NCBI GenBank assembly: GCA_024743095.1
Contig: JANSXF010000022.1
Span: 1-64,000, forward strand
Direction of reading: 5' to 3'
From: Flavobacteriaceae bacterium
GTDB lineage: Bacteria; Bacteroidota; Bacteroidia; Flavobacteriales; Flavobacteriaceae
Length of the DNA: 64,000 nucleotides
Made by a program: the position numbers and the translations under genes. Numbering within the stretch: position 1 is the first letter of the stretch; every line of letters starts with the position of its first letter. Below, piece by piece: positions 24,471 through 33,874 of this stretch. The notes below the pieces were generated by a model that saw nothing but the letters and a program-made list of their open reading frames with translations, ran no database searches and was not told the DNA's origin.

Positions 24471-27365
24471 ATGAATCTTAAAAAACTACTTTTTGTAACG
24501 CTGTTCCTGGTGCTTGGAACGGCAATCGGCCAAGCACAATCAGGGAATATTCAGGGTACTATTACCGATGAGAACGGTATTTATGTTCCCGGCGCCAATG
24601 TCTATGTCGAATCCTTGGTAAAGGGTGCCATTTCCAATTTTGATGGAAAATTTACTTTAGTGGGCATCCCCGAGGGGAGCTATACCTTAAGGGTGACCTA
24701 TATGGGGTATTCCGATGTGGAACAACAAGTTAGTGTGACCTCAGGTGAAACAACTGCGGTAAACATTGTACTAACCTCTTCCAATATGGAATTGGATGAG
24801 GTCCAGGTGAGTGCCTATGGACTTAGTGGACAATCCAAGGCATTGAACACACAGAGAAACAACATGAACATCACCAACGTGGTCTCTACCGACCAGATAG
24901 GAAAATTTCCCGATGCCAATATTGGTGATGCCGTTAAGCGTATTCCCGGTATCACGATGCAGGTAGATCAAGGTGAGGCACGTAATATTATTGTTCGTGG
25001 CCTTTCCCCACAATTGAACTCCGTTACTTTGAACGGAAGCAGGATTCCTTCCGCAGAATCCGATAACAGAAATATTCAGATGGACCTTATCCCTTCCGAT
25101 ATGATCCAGACCATTGAAGTCAACAAGGCCGTGACCCCGGATATGGACGGTGATGCACTGGGTGGTTCGGTAAACTTGGTGACCAGAACGGCGCCACAGG
25201 GTTTCAGGCTTTCTGCCACAGCTGGTTCCGGGGTGAACTTCATTACCGACAAGCGGATTTGGAACGGGTCCATTTTGGTGGGTGACCGTACCAACGATGG
25301 AAAATTCGGGTACATGTTCTCGGCAACGATCAACGATAACGACTTTGGTTCCGATAATATCGAAGCGGAGTGGGACAACGAGTTTGAATACAATACGGGA
25401 GTCGAAGATGAAGAGGGCGAGCCTATTCTTGAAGAAATGGATGTTAATCCGTATACCAATGTTACGGAGCAACGTACCTACTTGGTGCAAAGGGTAAGAA
25501 GAAGTTTTTCTGCCAATTTTGATTATCAGATCAATGCCGCCAACAACATCTATTTAAAGACGATGTACAACTGGAGGGACGACCGGGAGAACAGATTTGC
25601 ATTTGCCCAAGAGATATTGGACGGCGAGGATATAGAAGAAGGGGATTTTACCATAACCAATGGGGTTCCAACGCGTTTCCCGATTGAGGCCGTACGAGAG
25701 TCCAAAGGTGGAATTGCAGGGGGAAGAAACAAAAACCGTAGGTTGGAGGACCAGCGTATGCAGAACTATACCTTGGGAGGCGATCATCTTTTTGGAAACC
25801 TAAAGTTTGATTGGATGGGAGCTTATGCCAAAGCATCCGAAGAGCGTTTGAACGAGCGTTACGCCGCCTATGCAGCGGAATACATCATCAACAACGACAA
25901 CAGCTATCCAAAGTACCCCATAATGAGGGCCGCTGACCCCGGCGACTTTAATAATTTGGATAACTTTGAGTTTGATGAGATTACCAATGAGAATCAATAC
26001 ACCGAGGAAGAGGATATCAACTTCTTTGCAAATTTTGAGTTGCCTGCCAATATTTTTGGCCAAGGTGATGGCTCCATCAAATTTGGTGCAAGAGGTCGTT
26101 TTAAGACCAAATTGAGAAACAACGATTTCTTCGAATATGACTTGGAGGATTTGTACCCGACCTTGGGCACTGTTCCCGTAAAAAATTACACGGACCCGGA
26201 TTACTTGGCGGGAGAGAAGTTCCAAGCCGGGAACTTTGCCAGTGAAGAATGGCTGGGAACACTTGATTTGAACAGTACAAATGGCGAGGCTTTACCGGAT
26301 GAGTTCCTTCCTGGGAATTTCGAGGTAAAGGAGAACGTTTTGGCGGCCTATCTGATGTTCAACCAAAAACTTTCAGACAAATTGAGCGTACTTGCAGGTG
26401 TTAGGGTGGAGAACACCAAACTTGACTCCAAAGGAAACAGAGTGGTTTATATAGAGGAAGACGAAGATGCGGGAATCGAAGAGAGCATTGAGGTCGAAGG
26501 CGTTTCGGACGAAAACTCGTATACCAATGTATTGCCGGGCATTCACTTTAAATATGACTTGGACAACAGCACTGTTTTAAGATTTGCTTGGACAAATACC
26601 TTGGCACGTCCAAATTATGCGGACCTTATTCCAAGATCGGAAATCGTGAACGAAGATAGGGAGGTCATCGTGGGTAATCCAGAATTGGACCCAACTACCT
26701 CAATGAACTTTGATCTAAATGCAGAGCACTATTTTGAAAGTGTCGGTATTCTATCCGGGGGACTGTTCTACAAAAGGATAAATGATTTTATCTATACCTA
26801 CATTACAGAAGCAGATGATGATTCATTTGGTTCCGGAACTACGGGTTATGATGTGTTCCAGCCACTCAACGGGGATTCGGCTTCCATTTTTGGTGCTGAG
26901 GTATCGTTCCAAAGGCAATTGGACTTCTTGCCCGGCTTGGCCAGAAATTTTAGCATTTACTTGAACTATACCTACTTGTCTTCCAGCGCTGATGGCATCC
27001 GTAATGAGGACGGCGATGAGCGTACCGATCTGGATTTGCCAAACACCTCCCCAAATATGTTCAATGGGTCATTGGGATATGCGGATAAAAGGTTCAGCGC
27101 CAGGTTATCCGCTAACTTCTCCGATTCCTATATTGATGAAATAGGGGGCAGCGCCTTTGAAGACAGATATTACGATACGCAGTTCTTCTTGGATTTTAAT
27201 GCCAGCTACGCCATCAACAGCAACTTAAGACTGTATGCCGATGTGAACAACATTACCAATCAGCCGCTGCGTTATTTTCAAGGTGTGAAGGAAAGAACAC
27301 AGCAAGCAGAATTTTATAGCGTGCGGTTCACCTTTGGTCTGAAGTACGATTTGTTCAGAAAATAA
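24471..27365 (+). CDS. TonB-dependent receptor with CarboxypepD_reg domain
   Basis: A 964-residue outer-membrane receptor. A signal peptide (about 1-22) precedes a CarboxypepD_reg-like domain (GNIQGTITDENGIYVPGANV onward), a plug domain with IGDAVKRIPGITMQ and RGLSPQLNSVTLNGSRIPS, then a large barrel rich in Asp and Glu, closing with RFTFGLKYDLFRK. The domain order matches OAR/TonB receptors such as CirA-like ones. No SusD lipoprotein follows. The next gene is a phytase lipoprotein, so the cargo is probably phytate or its lower phosphates. I used the ATG rather than the TTG one codon before it. Confidence 0.9.
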   Translation: MNLKKLLFVTLFLVLGTAIGQAQSGNIQGTITDENGIYVPGANVYVESLVKGAISNFDGKFTLVGIPEGSYTLRVTYMGYSDVEQQVSVTSGETTAVNIVLTSSNMELDEVQVSAYGLSGQSKALNTQRNNMNITNVVSTDQIGKFPDANIGDAVKRIPGITMQVDQGEARNIIVRGLSPQLNSVTLNGSRIPSAESDNRNIQMDLIPSDMIQTIEVNKAVTPDMDGDALGGSVNLVTRTAPQGFRLSATAGSGVNFITDKRIWNGSILVGDRTNDGKFGYMFSATINDNDFGSDNIEAEWDNEFEYNTGVEDEEGEPILEEMDVNPYTNVTEQRTYLVQRVRRSFSANFDYQINAANNIYLKTMYNWRDDRENRFAFAQEILDGEDIEEGDFTITNGVPTRFPIEAVRESKGGIAGGRNKNRRLEDQRMQNYTLGGDHLFGNLKFDWMGAYAKASEERLNERYAAYAAEYIINNDNSYPKYPIMRAADPGDFNNLDNFEFDEITNENQYTEEEDINFFANFELPANIFGQGDGSIKFGARGRFKTKLRNNDFFEYDLEDLYPTLGTVPVKNYTDPDYLAGEKFQAGNFASEEWLGTLDLNSTNGEALPDEFLPGNFEVKENVLAAYLMFNQKLSDKLSVLAGVRVENTKLDSKGNRVVYIEEDEDAGIEESIEVEGVSDENSYTNVLPGIHFKYDLDNSTVLRFAWTNTLARPNYADLIPRSEIVNEDREVIVGNPELDPTTSMNFDLNAEHYFESVGILSGGLFYKRINDFIYTYITEADDDSFGSGTTGYDVFQPLNGDSASIFGAEVSFQRQLDFLPGLARNFSIYLNYTYLSSSADGIRNEDGDERTDLDLPNTSPNMFNGSLGYADKRFSARLSANFSDSYIDEIGGSAFEDRYYDTQFFLDFNASYAINSNLRLYADVNNITNQPLRYFQGVKERTQQAEFYSVRFTFGLKYDLFRK

Positions 27366-27380
27366 TTCATAGTATCCAAT

Positions 27381-27421
27381 GTCACATCGGGCGGAGTCGA
27401 TTCTTTCTCGACTGCGCTCGA
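27381..27421. repeat. REP-like dispersed palindrome
   Basis: TCGGGCGGAGTCGA (27387-27400) and TCGACTGCGCTCGA (27408-27421) form a 14-base inverted repeat with two mismatches and a 7-base loop, preceded by GTCACA. This matches a short palindrome I recall as scattered between genes in many flavobacterial genomes. No second copy was seen in this window. Confidence 0.6.
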
Positions 27422-27450
27422 ACAGATATTTTTTATAGAAATTTATCAAA

Positions 27451-28473
27451 ATGATTAAAAAAATTATTCCAGTTTTATCCGCTATCGCCATGGTTTCCTG
27501 TAATCAAGCAAGCAAATTGCCGGCCATAGCACCGGACATTATTACAGAGAAAACCCCCAACGATACCGATGACCCTGCCATTTGGATCAATCCGGACGAT
27601 GCATCGAAAAGTATTGTTTTTGGAACCGATAAGGAAACCAACGGCGGTGTTTACGCCTTTGATCTTGAGGGGAAGATCATTGAGGGGAAATCCATCAAAA
27701 ATATCCAAAGACCCAACAATGTGGATTTGGAGTATGGCTTTCAGCTGAACGATTCCGTTGCAGTTGATGTACTTGCTTTTACAGAAAGGGAAAAACAACA
27801 GGTCAGATTGTTCTCCGTGCCCGAGATGCAACCTCTTGACGGCGGTGGTTTTCCCGTATTTGAAGATGAAACCGACGTGGAACAACGCTTGGCCATGGGA
27901 ATCAGTTTGTACAAATCCCCAAAGGATTCATCCCTATACGCCGTCGTGGGTAGAAAGATAGGCCCAACAGGCTCTTATTTATACCAATACAAATTGGAAT
28001 CGGACAGCACAGGTATATCGTCCACTTTGGTTCGTAAATTCGGCAGTTTTACAGGCGGTAAGGAAATCGAGGCCATAGCCGTGGACAACGAAATGGGCTA
28101 CGTCTATTATTCCGACGAAGGGGAATGCGTTAAAAAATACTACGCGGAACCAAGCATGGGCGACGAGGAGTTGGCCTGTTTTGGCGGTGAACTATTTTTG
28201 GATGATATTGAAGGCATTGCCATTGCCAGGTATGCCAATGGGGAGGGATACATCATTGTTTCCGATCAACAACGCGGCCAGTTCAATATATTCTCCAGAA
28301 AGGACAATAGTTTTATAAAAGCTGTAAACCTGTCAACCTTGGAGACGGATGGTTGTGATGTGGTTACCGTACCACTGAACGATACCTTTCCAAATGGTCT
28401 TTTTGCCGCCATGAACGATGAAAAAAACTTTTATTTCTATGACCTGAAAAAGGCGCTGGACTTAAAACCTTAG
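27451..28473 (+). CDS. Beta-propeller phytase, lipoprotein
   Basis: A 340-residue lipoprotein (type II signal ending AMVSC, Cys17) of the beta-propeller phytase family, which removes phosphates from myo-inositol hexakisphosphate in a calcium-dependent way. The diagnostic N-terminal motif is present as NDTDDPAIWINPDD. Further propeller segments include GGVYAFDLEGK, RPNNVDLEYGF and GGKEIEAIAVDNEMGYVYYSDEG. It lies 85 bases after the TonB receptor gene and is probably co-expressed; together they would release and import phosphate esters at the outer membrane. Its 3' end overlaps a convergent gene by 12 bases. Confidence 0.93.
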   Translation: MIKKIIPVLSAIAMVSCNQASKLPAIAPDIITEKTPNDTDDPAIWINPDDASKSIVFGTDKETNGGVYAFDLEGKIIEGKSIKNIQRPNNVDLEYGFQLNDSVAVDVLAFTEREKQQVRLFSVPEMQPLDGGGFPVFEDETDVEQRLAMGISLYKSPKDSSLYAVVGRKIGPTGSYLYQYKLESDSTGISSTLVRKFGSFTGGKEIEAIAVDNEMGYVYYSDEGECVKKYYAEPSMGDEELACFGGELFLDDIEGIAIARYANGEGYIIVSDQQRGQFNIFSRKDNSFIKAVNLSTLETDGCDVVTVPLNDTFPNGLFAAMNDEKNFYFYDLKKALDLKP

Positions 28474-29574
28474 TTTTCGTTTACGGGCGGTAATTTCCCA
28501 GGTATCCACTTTTTTGCCGTTCTCGATAACCGAAACTTCATCATGAAGATTGATACTGGGGCAAATATGATACGGAATGCCATAGAGTACATCGCCAACT
28601 TTGTATTTGTCCCAATCCTTTACCTTGACCACCCCGTGCTCCTCACTTTGTGAAAGCAGTTCATAGCCCTCAAGGTTTAGGAATTTCACGCGCTTGTCAA
28701 TAGGGTTTTCGGCCGCTACCGATTTATGTCCCAAGTCTACGGTTATAATCCCTTCGGTGGGTTTGGAAATTACCCGTGTGACCAAGATCGCGGCATGTTT
28801 GAAATTTTGTTCCGTCAATTTTTCACCATATCCCCAATCCCAAAGTACACAGGTGCCCGGGCTGGTGATTCTATTTTCTTGGAGCAAATGAGATGTAAAG
28901 GAAGGCGTTCCCCCACATATCAATTGAGCTTGGGGATAATCTATCCTTAGCGCATCAAAATAAACCACCACATCCATAATTCCTTGTTCTATCTTTTGGT
29001 TGCGGACCTCAAAATCAGAATCCCTTAGGTGGCCATCGTACGCATGCAGCCCTTTAAAATTAAGTGATTTACATATTTTTAAATAATCGATGAGCTCGTC
29101 CAGCCCCGGACCAATTTGGATTCCGGAGCGGTCCATTCCATTGTTGATATCAATATAAATGTTGGCCGTGAGCTCCTTTTCCTTGGCTTTTTGGTCTAGA
29201 AGTTCCGCACTGTCCAAATTGTCCACTAAAGTTGAAAACCCTGTATTTGGATAGTGCTCCATCAAACGTAAAAAACGGTCCAACTTGGGCCCTACCAATT
29301 GATGGGCAATAAGAACGGCCTCGGCACCTGCCTCTGCGGCAATCTCAGCTTCAGAAATAGTGGAAGCCTTGAATTTTGAGATTCCCAAGCCCAACAAAAG
29401 TTCCATTACCCTGGGCATTTTGTTGGTCTTTATGTGTGGCATCAACTTTTCGGTTTGGCCATCTACCAAGGAAACCATCTCTTTTATATTGAATTTAAGA
29501 TGTTCCAAGTATAATGAGATGGATGGGGAATCAACCGTTTCAATATTTTCAATTTCGTACCAATGGTCATTCAT
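28462..29574 (-). CDS. D-threonine aldolase/D-serine dehydratase-like PLP enzyme
   Basis: A 370-residue fold-type III PLP enzyme with an alanine-racemase-like N-terminal barrel. The PLP lysine lies in LMPHIKTNKM (about residue 48). The C-terminal domain shows the metal ligands His and Cys in YHICPSINLHDE, typical of D-threonine aldolase and D-serine dehydratase. These enzymes cleave beta-hydroxy-D-amino acids or D-serine; which applies is not decided by sequence alone. The ATG at 29574 is preferred over one seven codons earlier. Its tail overlaps the phytase gene by 12 bases. Confidence 0.87.
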   Translation of the reverse strand: MNDHWYEIENIETVDSPSISLYLEHLKFNIKEMVSLVDGQTEKLMPHIKTNKMPRVMELLLGLGISKFKASTISEAEIAAEAGAEAVLIAHQLVGPKLDRFLRLMEHYPNTGFSTLVDNLDSAELLDQKAKEKELTANIYIDINNGMDRSGIQIGPGLDELIDYLKICKSLNFKGLHAYDGHLRDSDFEVRNQKIEQGIMDVVVYFDALRIDYPQAQLICGGTPSFTSHLLQENRITSPGTCVLWDWGYGEKLTEQNFKHAAILVTRVISKPTEGIITVDLGHKSVAAENPIDKRVKFLNLEGYELLSQSEEHGVVKVKDWDKYKVGDVLYGIPYHICPSINLHDEVSVIENGKKVDTWEITARKRKLRF

Positions 29575-29732
29575 AACGTTCCTCTTTTGAACCAATAAAG
29601 GTACTAATCAAGATTTGATGCTTTAGTATTTTTTTGCCCGTGGCTTCAAAAAACAGGTTGAAACCCGATTCGGGAAAAGCTGCAATCAAAATCTTTTGTA
29701 CCTTCAATAGCATTAACTATAAATCTTATATC

Positions 29733-30311
29733 ATGAAAAAAGCAATCATTTCTTCACTATTGGCCTGTTCCATTTTGTTTACCAGCTGTTTGGGATCTTT
29801 TAGGGCCTTCAATAATTTGAAAGATTGGAACCAAGGATTAACGGATAGTAAATTTTTGGACAACCTTATTTTTTGGGGATTGAACATTGTCCCTGTTTAT
29901 GGTCTATTTTTTCTTGGAGATGCCATTATCTTCAACGTTATCGAGTTTTGGTCCGGATCAAACCCGATAGCCATGAAAGATGGGGAATCGGAAACACAAA
30001 TGGTGGAGCACGATGGCAACACTTTTGAAATGATCGCCACCAAGAACAGAATTCAGGTGACCGTGGTGGAAGGCCCGAAAAAAGGAAAGAAAGTCGATTT
30101 GGTGTACAAACCGGACGAAAAATCTTGGAATGCCGTTCGTCCCAATGGTGAGATCATTAAACTTTCCTCTTTTGAAGAAGGTTTCTATATAGTGTACATG
30201 CCAAATGGCGAAGAAATAAAAATCGACCCTATCAGCACAAGGGAAGAAGGTTTGGCCTTGTTGGAAGAAAGCAAGACTTGCTACTATGGCGAGACCCTAT
30301 TGGCAGATTAA
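29733..30311 (+). CDS. DUF3332 lipoprotein
   Basis: A 192-residue protein with a type II signal peptide (LFTSC, Cys18), then a hydrophobic region about residues 45-75 (NLIFWGLNIVPVYGLFFLGDAIIFNVIEFWSGSNP), matching DUF3332. The C-terminal half is soluble and rich in beta strands. The function is unknown. The chosen ATG gives the signal peptide; an upstream ATG at 29634 would bury it behind 33 residues. It ends in a strong shared terminator. Confidence 0.8.
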   Translation: MKKAIISSLLACSILFTSCLGSFRAFNNLKDWNQGLTDSKFLDNLIFWGLNIVPVYGLFFLGDAIIFNVIEFWSGSNPIAMKDGESETQMVEHDGNTFEMIATKNRIQVTVVEGPKKGKKVDLVYKPDEKSWNAVRPNGEIIKLSSFEEGFYIVYMPNGEEIKIDPISTREEGLALLEESKTCYYGETLLAD

Positions 30312-30327
30312 TAAAATTTTCCCCAAT

Positions 30328-30359
30328 AAAAAACCCATGGTGCTTGCCATGGGTTTTTT
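30328..30359. terminator. Bidirectional terminator
   Basis: AAAAAACCCATGG (30328-30340) and CCATGGGTTTTTT (30347-30359) are exact complements around a 6-base loop. It lies between the convergent DUF3332 and ahcY genes and carries T6 on both strands. Confidence 0.9.
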
Positions 30360-30379
30360 GTCTTTTAATCCTTTGGTGT

Positions 30380-31696
30380 TTAGTAACGGTAGTATTCAGG
30401 TTTAAAAGGACCTTCTACGGTTACACCGATATATTGAGCTTGTTCCTCATTGAGATGCGTTAATTCGGCACCCAAACGGGACAAGTGCAGTTTGGCCACT
30501 TTTTCGTCCAAATGTTTGGGTAGCATATACACCTTGTTGGCATACTTGTCATTATGGTTCCAAAGCTCGATTTGTGCCAAGGTCTGGTTGGTGAACGAGT
30601 TGCTCATTACAAAACTTGGATGCCCAGTGGCGCAACCAAGGTTTACCAATCTACCTTCTGCCAAAATCACTACGTCTTTGCCGTCAATGGTGTATTTGTC
30701 CACTTGTGGCTTAATTTCGTCCTTGGTGTCACCATAGTTTCCATTCAACCAGGCCATGTCTATTTCATTGTCAAAATGTCCAATATTGCAAACAATGGCC
30801 TTGTCCTTTAGAGCTCTAAAATGCTGTTCACGGATAATATCCTTGTTGCCCGTGGTGGTGATCACAATATCGGCATTGGATATCACAGTTTCCAATTTCT
30901 TCACTTCAAAACCGTCCATACAGGCTTGTAGGGCACAGATCGGGTCTATTTCGGTAACGGTCACAATAGATCCGGCACCACGGAAAGATGCAGCGGTACC
31001 TTTTCCAACATCGCCATAACCTGCAACCACTATGCGTTTCCCGGCCAACATGGTATCGGTGGCCCTTCTAATGGCGTCCACGGCACTTTCGCGACATCCG
31101 TATTTATTGTCAAACTTGGATTTGGTCACCGAATCGTTCACATTGATCGCGGGCATGGGGAGGGTACCCTTTTTCATTCTTTCGTACAAACGGTGGACCC
31201 CTGTGGTGGTTTCTTCAGACAATCCCTTTACACCTCCGGCAAGTTCCGGGTATTGGTCCAAAACCATATTGGTAAGGTCGCCGCCATCGTCCAAGATCAT
31301 GTTCAAAGGTTTTCTTTCCTGGCCAAAAAACAAGGTTTGCTCTATACACCAATCAAATTCCTCTTCGCTCATCCCTTTCCAAGCATATACGGGAATGCCG
31401 GCAGCGGCAATTGCTGCGGCAGCATGGTCTTGGGTAGAGAAAATGTTACAGGAACTCCAAGTAACCTCTGCTCCAAGAGCCACCAAGGTTTCAATCAAAA
31501 CAGCGGTCTGAATGGTCATGTGCAGGCAACCTGCTATCCGGGCACCTTTCAAAGGTTGTTGTTTCCCGTATTCTTCACGCAAGGCCATAAGGCCGGGCAT
31601 TTCCGCTTCGGCAAGCTCAATTTCTTTCCTTCCCCAATCGGCAAGAGAGATATCCTTCACTTTATAAGGAACATACGGAATTGTCTTTGTGCTCAT
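30380..31696 (-). CDS. ahcY: Adenosylhomocysteinase
   Basis: A 438-residue enzyme that splits S-adenosylhomocysteine into adenosine and homocysteine, keeping the methyl cycle running. NAD-binding and substrate residues are clear: [17 protein letters not shown] near the N-terminus, [13 protein letters not shown] with the catalytic Lys/Asp, [13 protein letters not shown] as the Rossmann glycine loop, and the C-terminal [19 protein letters not shown] ending in KPEYYRY. Length and motifs are normal. It is divergent from the phosphopantetheinyl transferase gene. Confidence 0.97.
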   Translation of the reverse strand: MSTKTIPYVPYKVKDISLADWGRKEIELAEAEMPGLMALREEYGKQQPLKGARIAGCLHMTIQTAVLIETLVALGAEVTWSSCNIFSTQDHAAAAIAAAGIPVYAWKGMSEEEFDWCIEQTLFFGQERKPLNMILDDGGDLTNMVLDQYPELAGGVKGLSEETTTGVHRLYERMKKGTLPMPAINVNDSVTKSKFDNKYGCRESAVDAIRRATDTMLAGKRIVVAGYGDVGKGTAASFRGAGSIVTVTEIDPICALQACMDGFEVKKLETVISNADIVITTTGNKDIIREQHFRALKDKAIVCNIGHFDNEIDMAWLNGNYGDTKDEIKPQVDKYTIDGKDVVILAEGRLVNLGCATGHPSFVMSNSFTNQTLAQIELWNHNDKYANKVYMLPKHLDEKVAKLHLSRLGAELTHLNEEQAQYIGVTVEGPFKPEYYRY

Positions 31697-31740
31697 ACTT
31701 TATATAAATTTACTTTTGTAGCTTCGCTTTTATAGTGCGA

Positions 31741-31748
31741 CAAAGATA
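31741..31748 (-). promoter_or_regulatory. -7 element for ahcY
   Basis: The minus strand reads TATCTTTG, a TAnnTTTG match, 44 bases before the ahcY ATG. Confidence 0.5.
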
Positions 31749-31770
31749 CAAATTCACTTAACTTTAGTTC

Positions 31771-32412
31771 ATGCCTCTTTACAAAACAATAACAGTTTCT
31801 ACAACCACTAAGGCCTACATCTGGAAGGTGACCGAACCAGAAGGTGAACTTTCTAAGGATGTGGAGCTTACCGGACATTGTCAAACTAGGATGGACGGTA
31901 TGAAATCCGAAGCGCACCGGAGGGCTTTTTTGAGTATCCGCCATCTTATGGCAGAGGCGGGTTATGTGGACCATGACCTGTATTATGACGACTTTGGGAA
32001 GCCCCATCTCAAGGATGGCAAGTATATATCCATCACCCATTCGCACAATTTTACCGGAATAATCATCAGCCAGACGGATGAGGTGGGTATAGATATAGAG
32101 ATGCAACGCGATAAAATCTTGAATATAGCCCATAAATTCACACCCATTCAAGAGTATAAAACGTTGGCCAATTCTGAGGCATTGGTCCGGAAATTGACCA
32201 TAGTTTGGGGCGCAAAGGAATCACTCTATAAAATATATGCGCAGCAAGGGCTCAGTTTTTTACGTCATATCAATGTCATTGATTTTTCTTTTGAGGATAC
32301 CCGCACTGTGGCGGAAATCCTGTACAAAGGCAAAAAATCCCATTACGAAATAGAGTTTTTGGAGTTTGAAGGGTTTACATGCGTTTATGCCCTTAAAATG
32401 ATGGGGGGATAA
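31771..32412 (+). CDS. 4'-phosphopantetheinyl transferase superfamily protein
   Basis: A 213-residue enzyme expected to transfer phosphopantetheine from CoA to a serine of a carrier protein. The metal/CoA motif is seen as VGIDIEMQRD (about 108-117) and the second as WGAKESLYKIY (about 150-160); SITHSHNF supplies the conserved histidine before them. The length and the long N-terminal half fit the Sfp-like class rather than AcpS. No polyketide or peptide synthetase genes are in the window, so its carrier is not known. Confidence 0.86.
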   Translation: MPLYKTITVSTTTKAYIWKVTEPEGELSKDVELTGHCQTRMDGMKSEAHRRAFLSIRHLMAEAGYVDHDLYYDDFGKPHLKDGKYISITHSHNFTGIIISQTDEVGIDIEMQRDKILNIAHKFTPIQEYKTLANSEALVRKLTIVWGAKESLYKIYAQQGLSFLRHINVIDFSFEDTRTVAEILYKGKKSHYEIEFLEFEGFTCVYALKMMGG

Positions 32413-32425
32413 TGATTCCTTTTTG

Positions 32426-32433
32426 TAGTTTTG
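32426..32433 (+). promoter_or_regulatory. -7 element for the vitamin-uptake operon
   Basis: TAGTTTTG matches TAnnTTTG and lies 19 bases before the ATG of the thiamine-binding protein gene. The leader is too short for a riboswitch. Confidence 0.5.
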
Positions 32434-32452
32434 CGATGAAACTATTTGCCCC

Positions 32453-32713
32453 ATGAAAATATCCGTTGAACTGACGCTATCCCCGCTACAGGGCGATTTT
32501 GAAGCTCCGATCATTGCTTTTATCAAAAAGTTGCGCGACTCTGGACTTATTATTTTGGAGAATCCTCTGAGCACGCAGGTTTTTGGGGATTATGACACGG
32601 TGATGGCATTGCTGAGTTGCGAAATAAAGGAAAGTTTTGAGCATTTGGAACATGTGGTGCTGACCATGAAAATGGTAAAATCCGACCGAAGCGAGTATGA
32701 ACCCCATTTTTGA
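32453..32713 (+). CDS. Thiamine-binding protein (MTH1187/YkoF-like)
   Basis: An 86-residue protein of the MTH1187/YkoF-like ferredoxin fold. The pattern MKISVELTLSPLQGDFEAPI opens with the family strand, and LENPLSTQVFGDYDTVMALL matches the ligand-binding half; members bind thiamine or its pyrimidine part. The next genes are a PnuC-type permease and a kinase-like P-loop protein, which supports a role in thiamine handling. Its 3' end overlaps the permease gene by 17 bases, so expression is coupled. Confidence 0.78.
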   Translation: MKISVELTLSPLQGDFEAPIIAFIKKLRDSGLIILENPLSTQVFGDYDTVMALLSCEIKESFEHLEHVVLTMKMVKSDRSEYEPHF

Positions 32714-33338
32714 TTTCTTTCTTGGTCCATACGAAGGCCGTGAGCTGTCCCTGATCATTTTGGAGGCCACCGCATTTTTCTTTGGTATTGCCAGTGTTGT
32801 CTATGCCAAAAAGGAAGATATTCTAGTGTATCCCACGGGCTTGGTCGCTACAGTTATTACGACCTATATCTTTTTTGTTGATGATCTTTTCGGGGACATG
32901 ATGATGAACTTCTACTACTCCATAATGAGTATTTATGGATGGTGGAACTGGGCAAGGCGAAGGGATGACAGAAACCCCGTGGTACACATTACACGAACCA
33001 ACTCCAAAGAGAAATTTATCGGGATTGGTTTTTTTCTGTTGACCATGTTGGTCACATACGGGGTTTACAAAGCTTTTGGTGCGGAGATAGGGCCTACAAA
33101 CTACGTGGACATTTTTACATCAGGTATTTTCTTCACGGCAATGTGGTACATGGCCAACAAAAAGCTGGAAAACTGGACCCTTTGGATTTTGGGTGATTTA
33201 ATTACCGTACCTTTGTATGCCTATAGGGGATGGGGTATGTTTTCTTTGCAATACCTCATTTTTACTGTTCTAGCTGTACAGGGATATCTAGCATGGAAGA
33301 AAAACTTGGGCAACAGCCCTCAAACCTCACGAAAATAG
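32697..33338 (+). CDS. pnuC: PnuC-family vitamin permease
   Basis: A 213-residue inner-membrane protein with seven predicted membrane segments. The signature YYSIMSIYGWWNWARRR (about residues 72-88) and the later FFTAMWYMANKKLENWTLWI and YRGWGMFSLQYLIFTVLAVQGYLAWKK are typical of PnuC. PnuC-type carriers take up nicotinamide riboside, and close relatives (PnuT) take up thiamine; intracellular phosphorylation traps the vitamin. The neighbouring thiamine-binding protein favours thiamine, the NadR-like kinase next door leaves nicotinamide riboside open. It overlaps both neighbours. Confidence 0.88.
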   Translation: MNPIFDFFLGPYEGRELSLIILEATAFFFGIASVVYAKKEDILVYPTGLVATVITTYIFFVDDLFGDMMMNFYYSIMSIYGWWNWARRRDDRNPVVHITRTNSKEKFIGIGFFLLTMLVTYGVYKAFGAEIGPTNYVDIFTSGIFFTAMWYMANKKLENWTLWILGDLITVPLYAYRGWGMFSLQYLIFTVLAVQGYLAWKKNLGNSPQTSRK

Positions 33339-33874
33339 TCCTTTTTGGACCTGAATCCACTGGCAAGACAACCCTTGCCAAGCAATTGGCCGAACATTAC
33401 CAAACGGAATGGGTGCCCGAATATGCCCGTGAGTACCTTCAGGATAAATGGGATATGGAACAAAAAACTTGTGAAGCGCACGATTTATTGCCCATTGCTT
33501 ACGGACAAATGCAATTGGAGAACCAATTGGCAAAAAAGGCGGAGAAGGTACTTATCTGCGACACCGATCTTTTGGAGACCAAGGTCTATTCCGAGGCATA
33601 TTACAACAGTACCTGCGACCCGTTTTTGGAAGAATACGCACTTAAAAACAGTTATGACCTCTACTTTTTGACCTACATTGATACGCCTTGGGTCGCCGAT
33701 GACCTTCGGGACAAACCGGATGAAAGAGAACGAATGTTCGCGTATTTCAAGGAGGCTTTGGAGAATAATAACAGGAAATTCGTTATTTTAAGGGGTGACA
33801 AAGCCTCAAGGCTTTCCACAGCAGTAGAACATATAGATAAACTTCTCCAAAAACATGATAGAATTAAGTCCTAA
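33293..33874 (+). CDS. NadR-like ATP-binding kinase
   Basis: A 193-residue P-loop protein resembling the ribosylnicotinamide-kinase part of NadR (AAA_28). The Walker A loop is FGPESTGKTTLAKQLAEHY near the N-terminus, followed by VPEYAREYLQ and a Walker B-like VLICDTDLLETKVYSE. A C-terminal YIDTPWVADDLRDKPDERE segment is the family lid. With the overlapping PnuC gene it probably phosphorylates the incoming vitamin. The ATG at 33293 overlaps the permease gene by 46 bases and starts at the family N-terminus. Confidence 0.85.
   Translation: MEEKLGQQPSNLTKIVLFGPESTGKTTLAKQLAEHYQTEWVPEYAREYLQDKWDMEQKTCEAHDLLPIAYGQMQLENQLAKKAEKVLICDTDLLETKVYSEAYYNSTCDPFLEEYALKNSYDLYFLTYIDTPWVADDLRDKPDERERMFAYFKEALENNNRKFVILRGDKASRLSTAVEHIDKLLQKHDRIKS

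Noticed and set aside
24771-25490. Long open frame (239 codons) antisense within the TonB receptor gene.
   Set aside because: It has low-complexity His/Val/Ile-rich composition typical of the reverse of a receptor gene, no start context, and the sense gene is certain.
24471-28473. A polysaccharide utilisation locus.
   Set aside because: The receptor has no SusD partner and no glycoside hydrolase is nearby; the adjacent enzyme is a phytase.
32413-32452. A riboswitch for the thiamine-binding protein/PnuC operon.
   Set aside because: Only 40 bases separate the genes, the promoter lies within them, and none of the TPP aptamer blocks are present.
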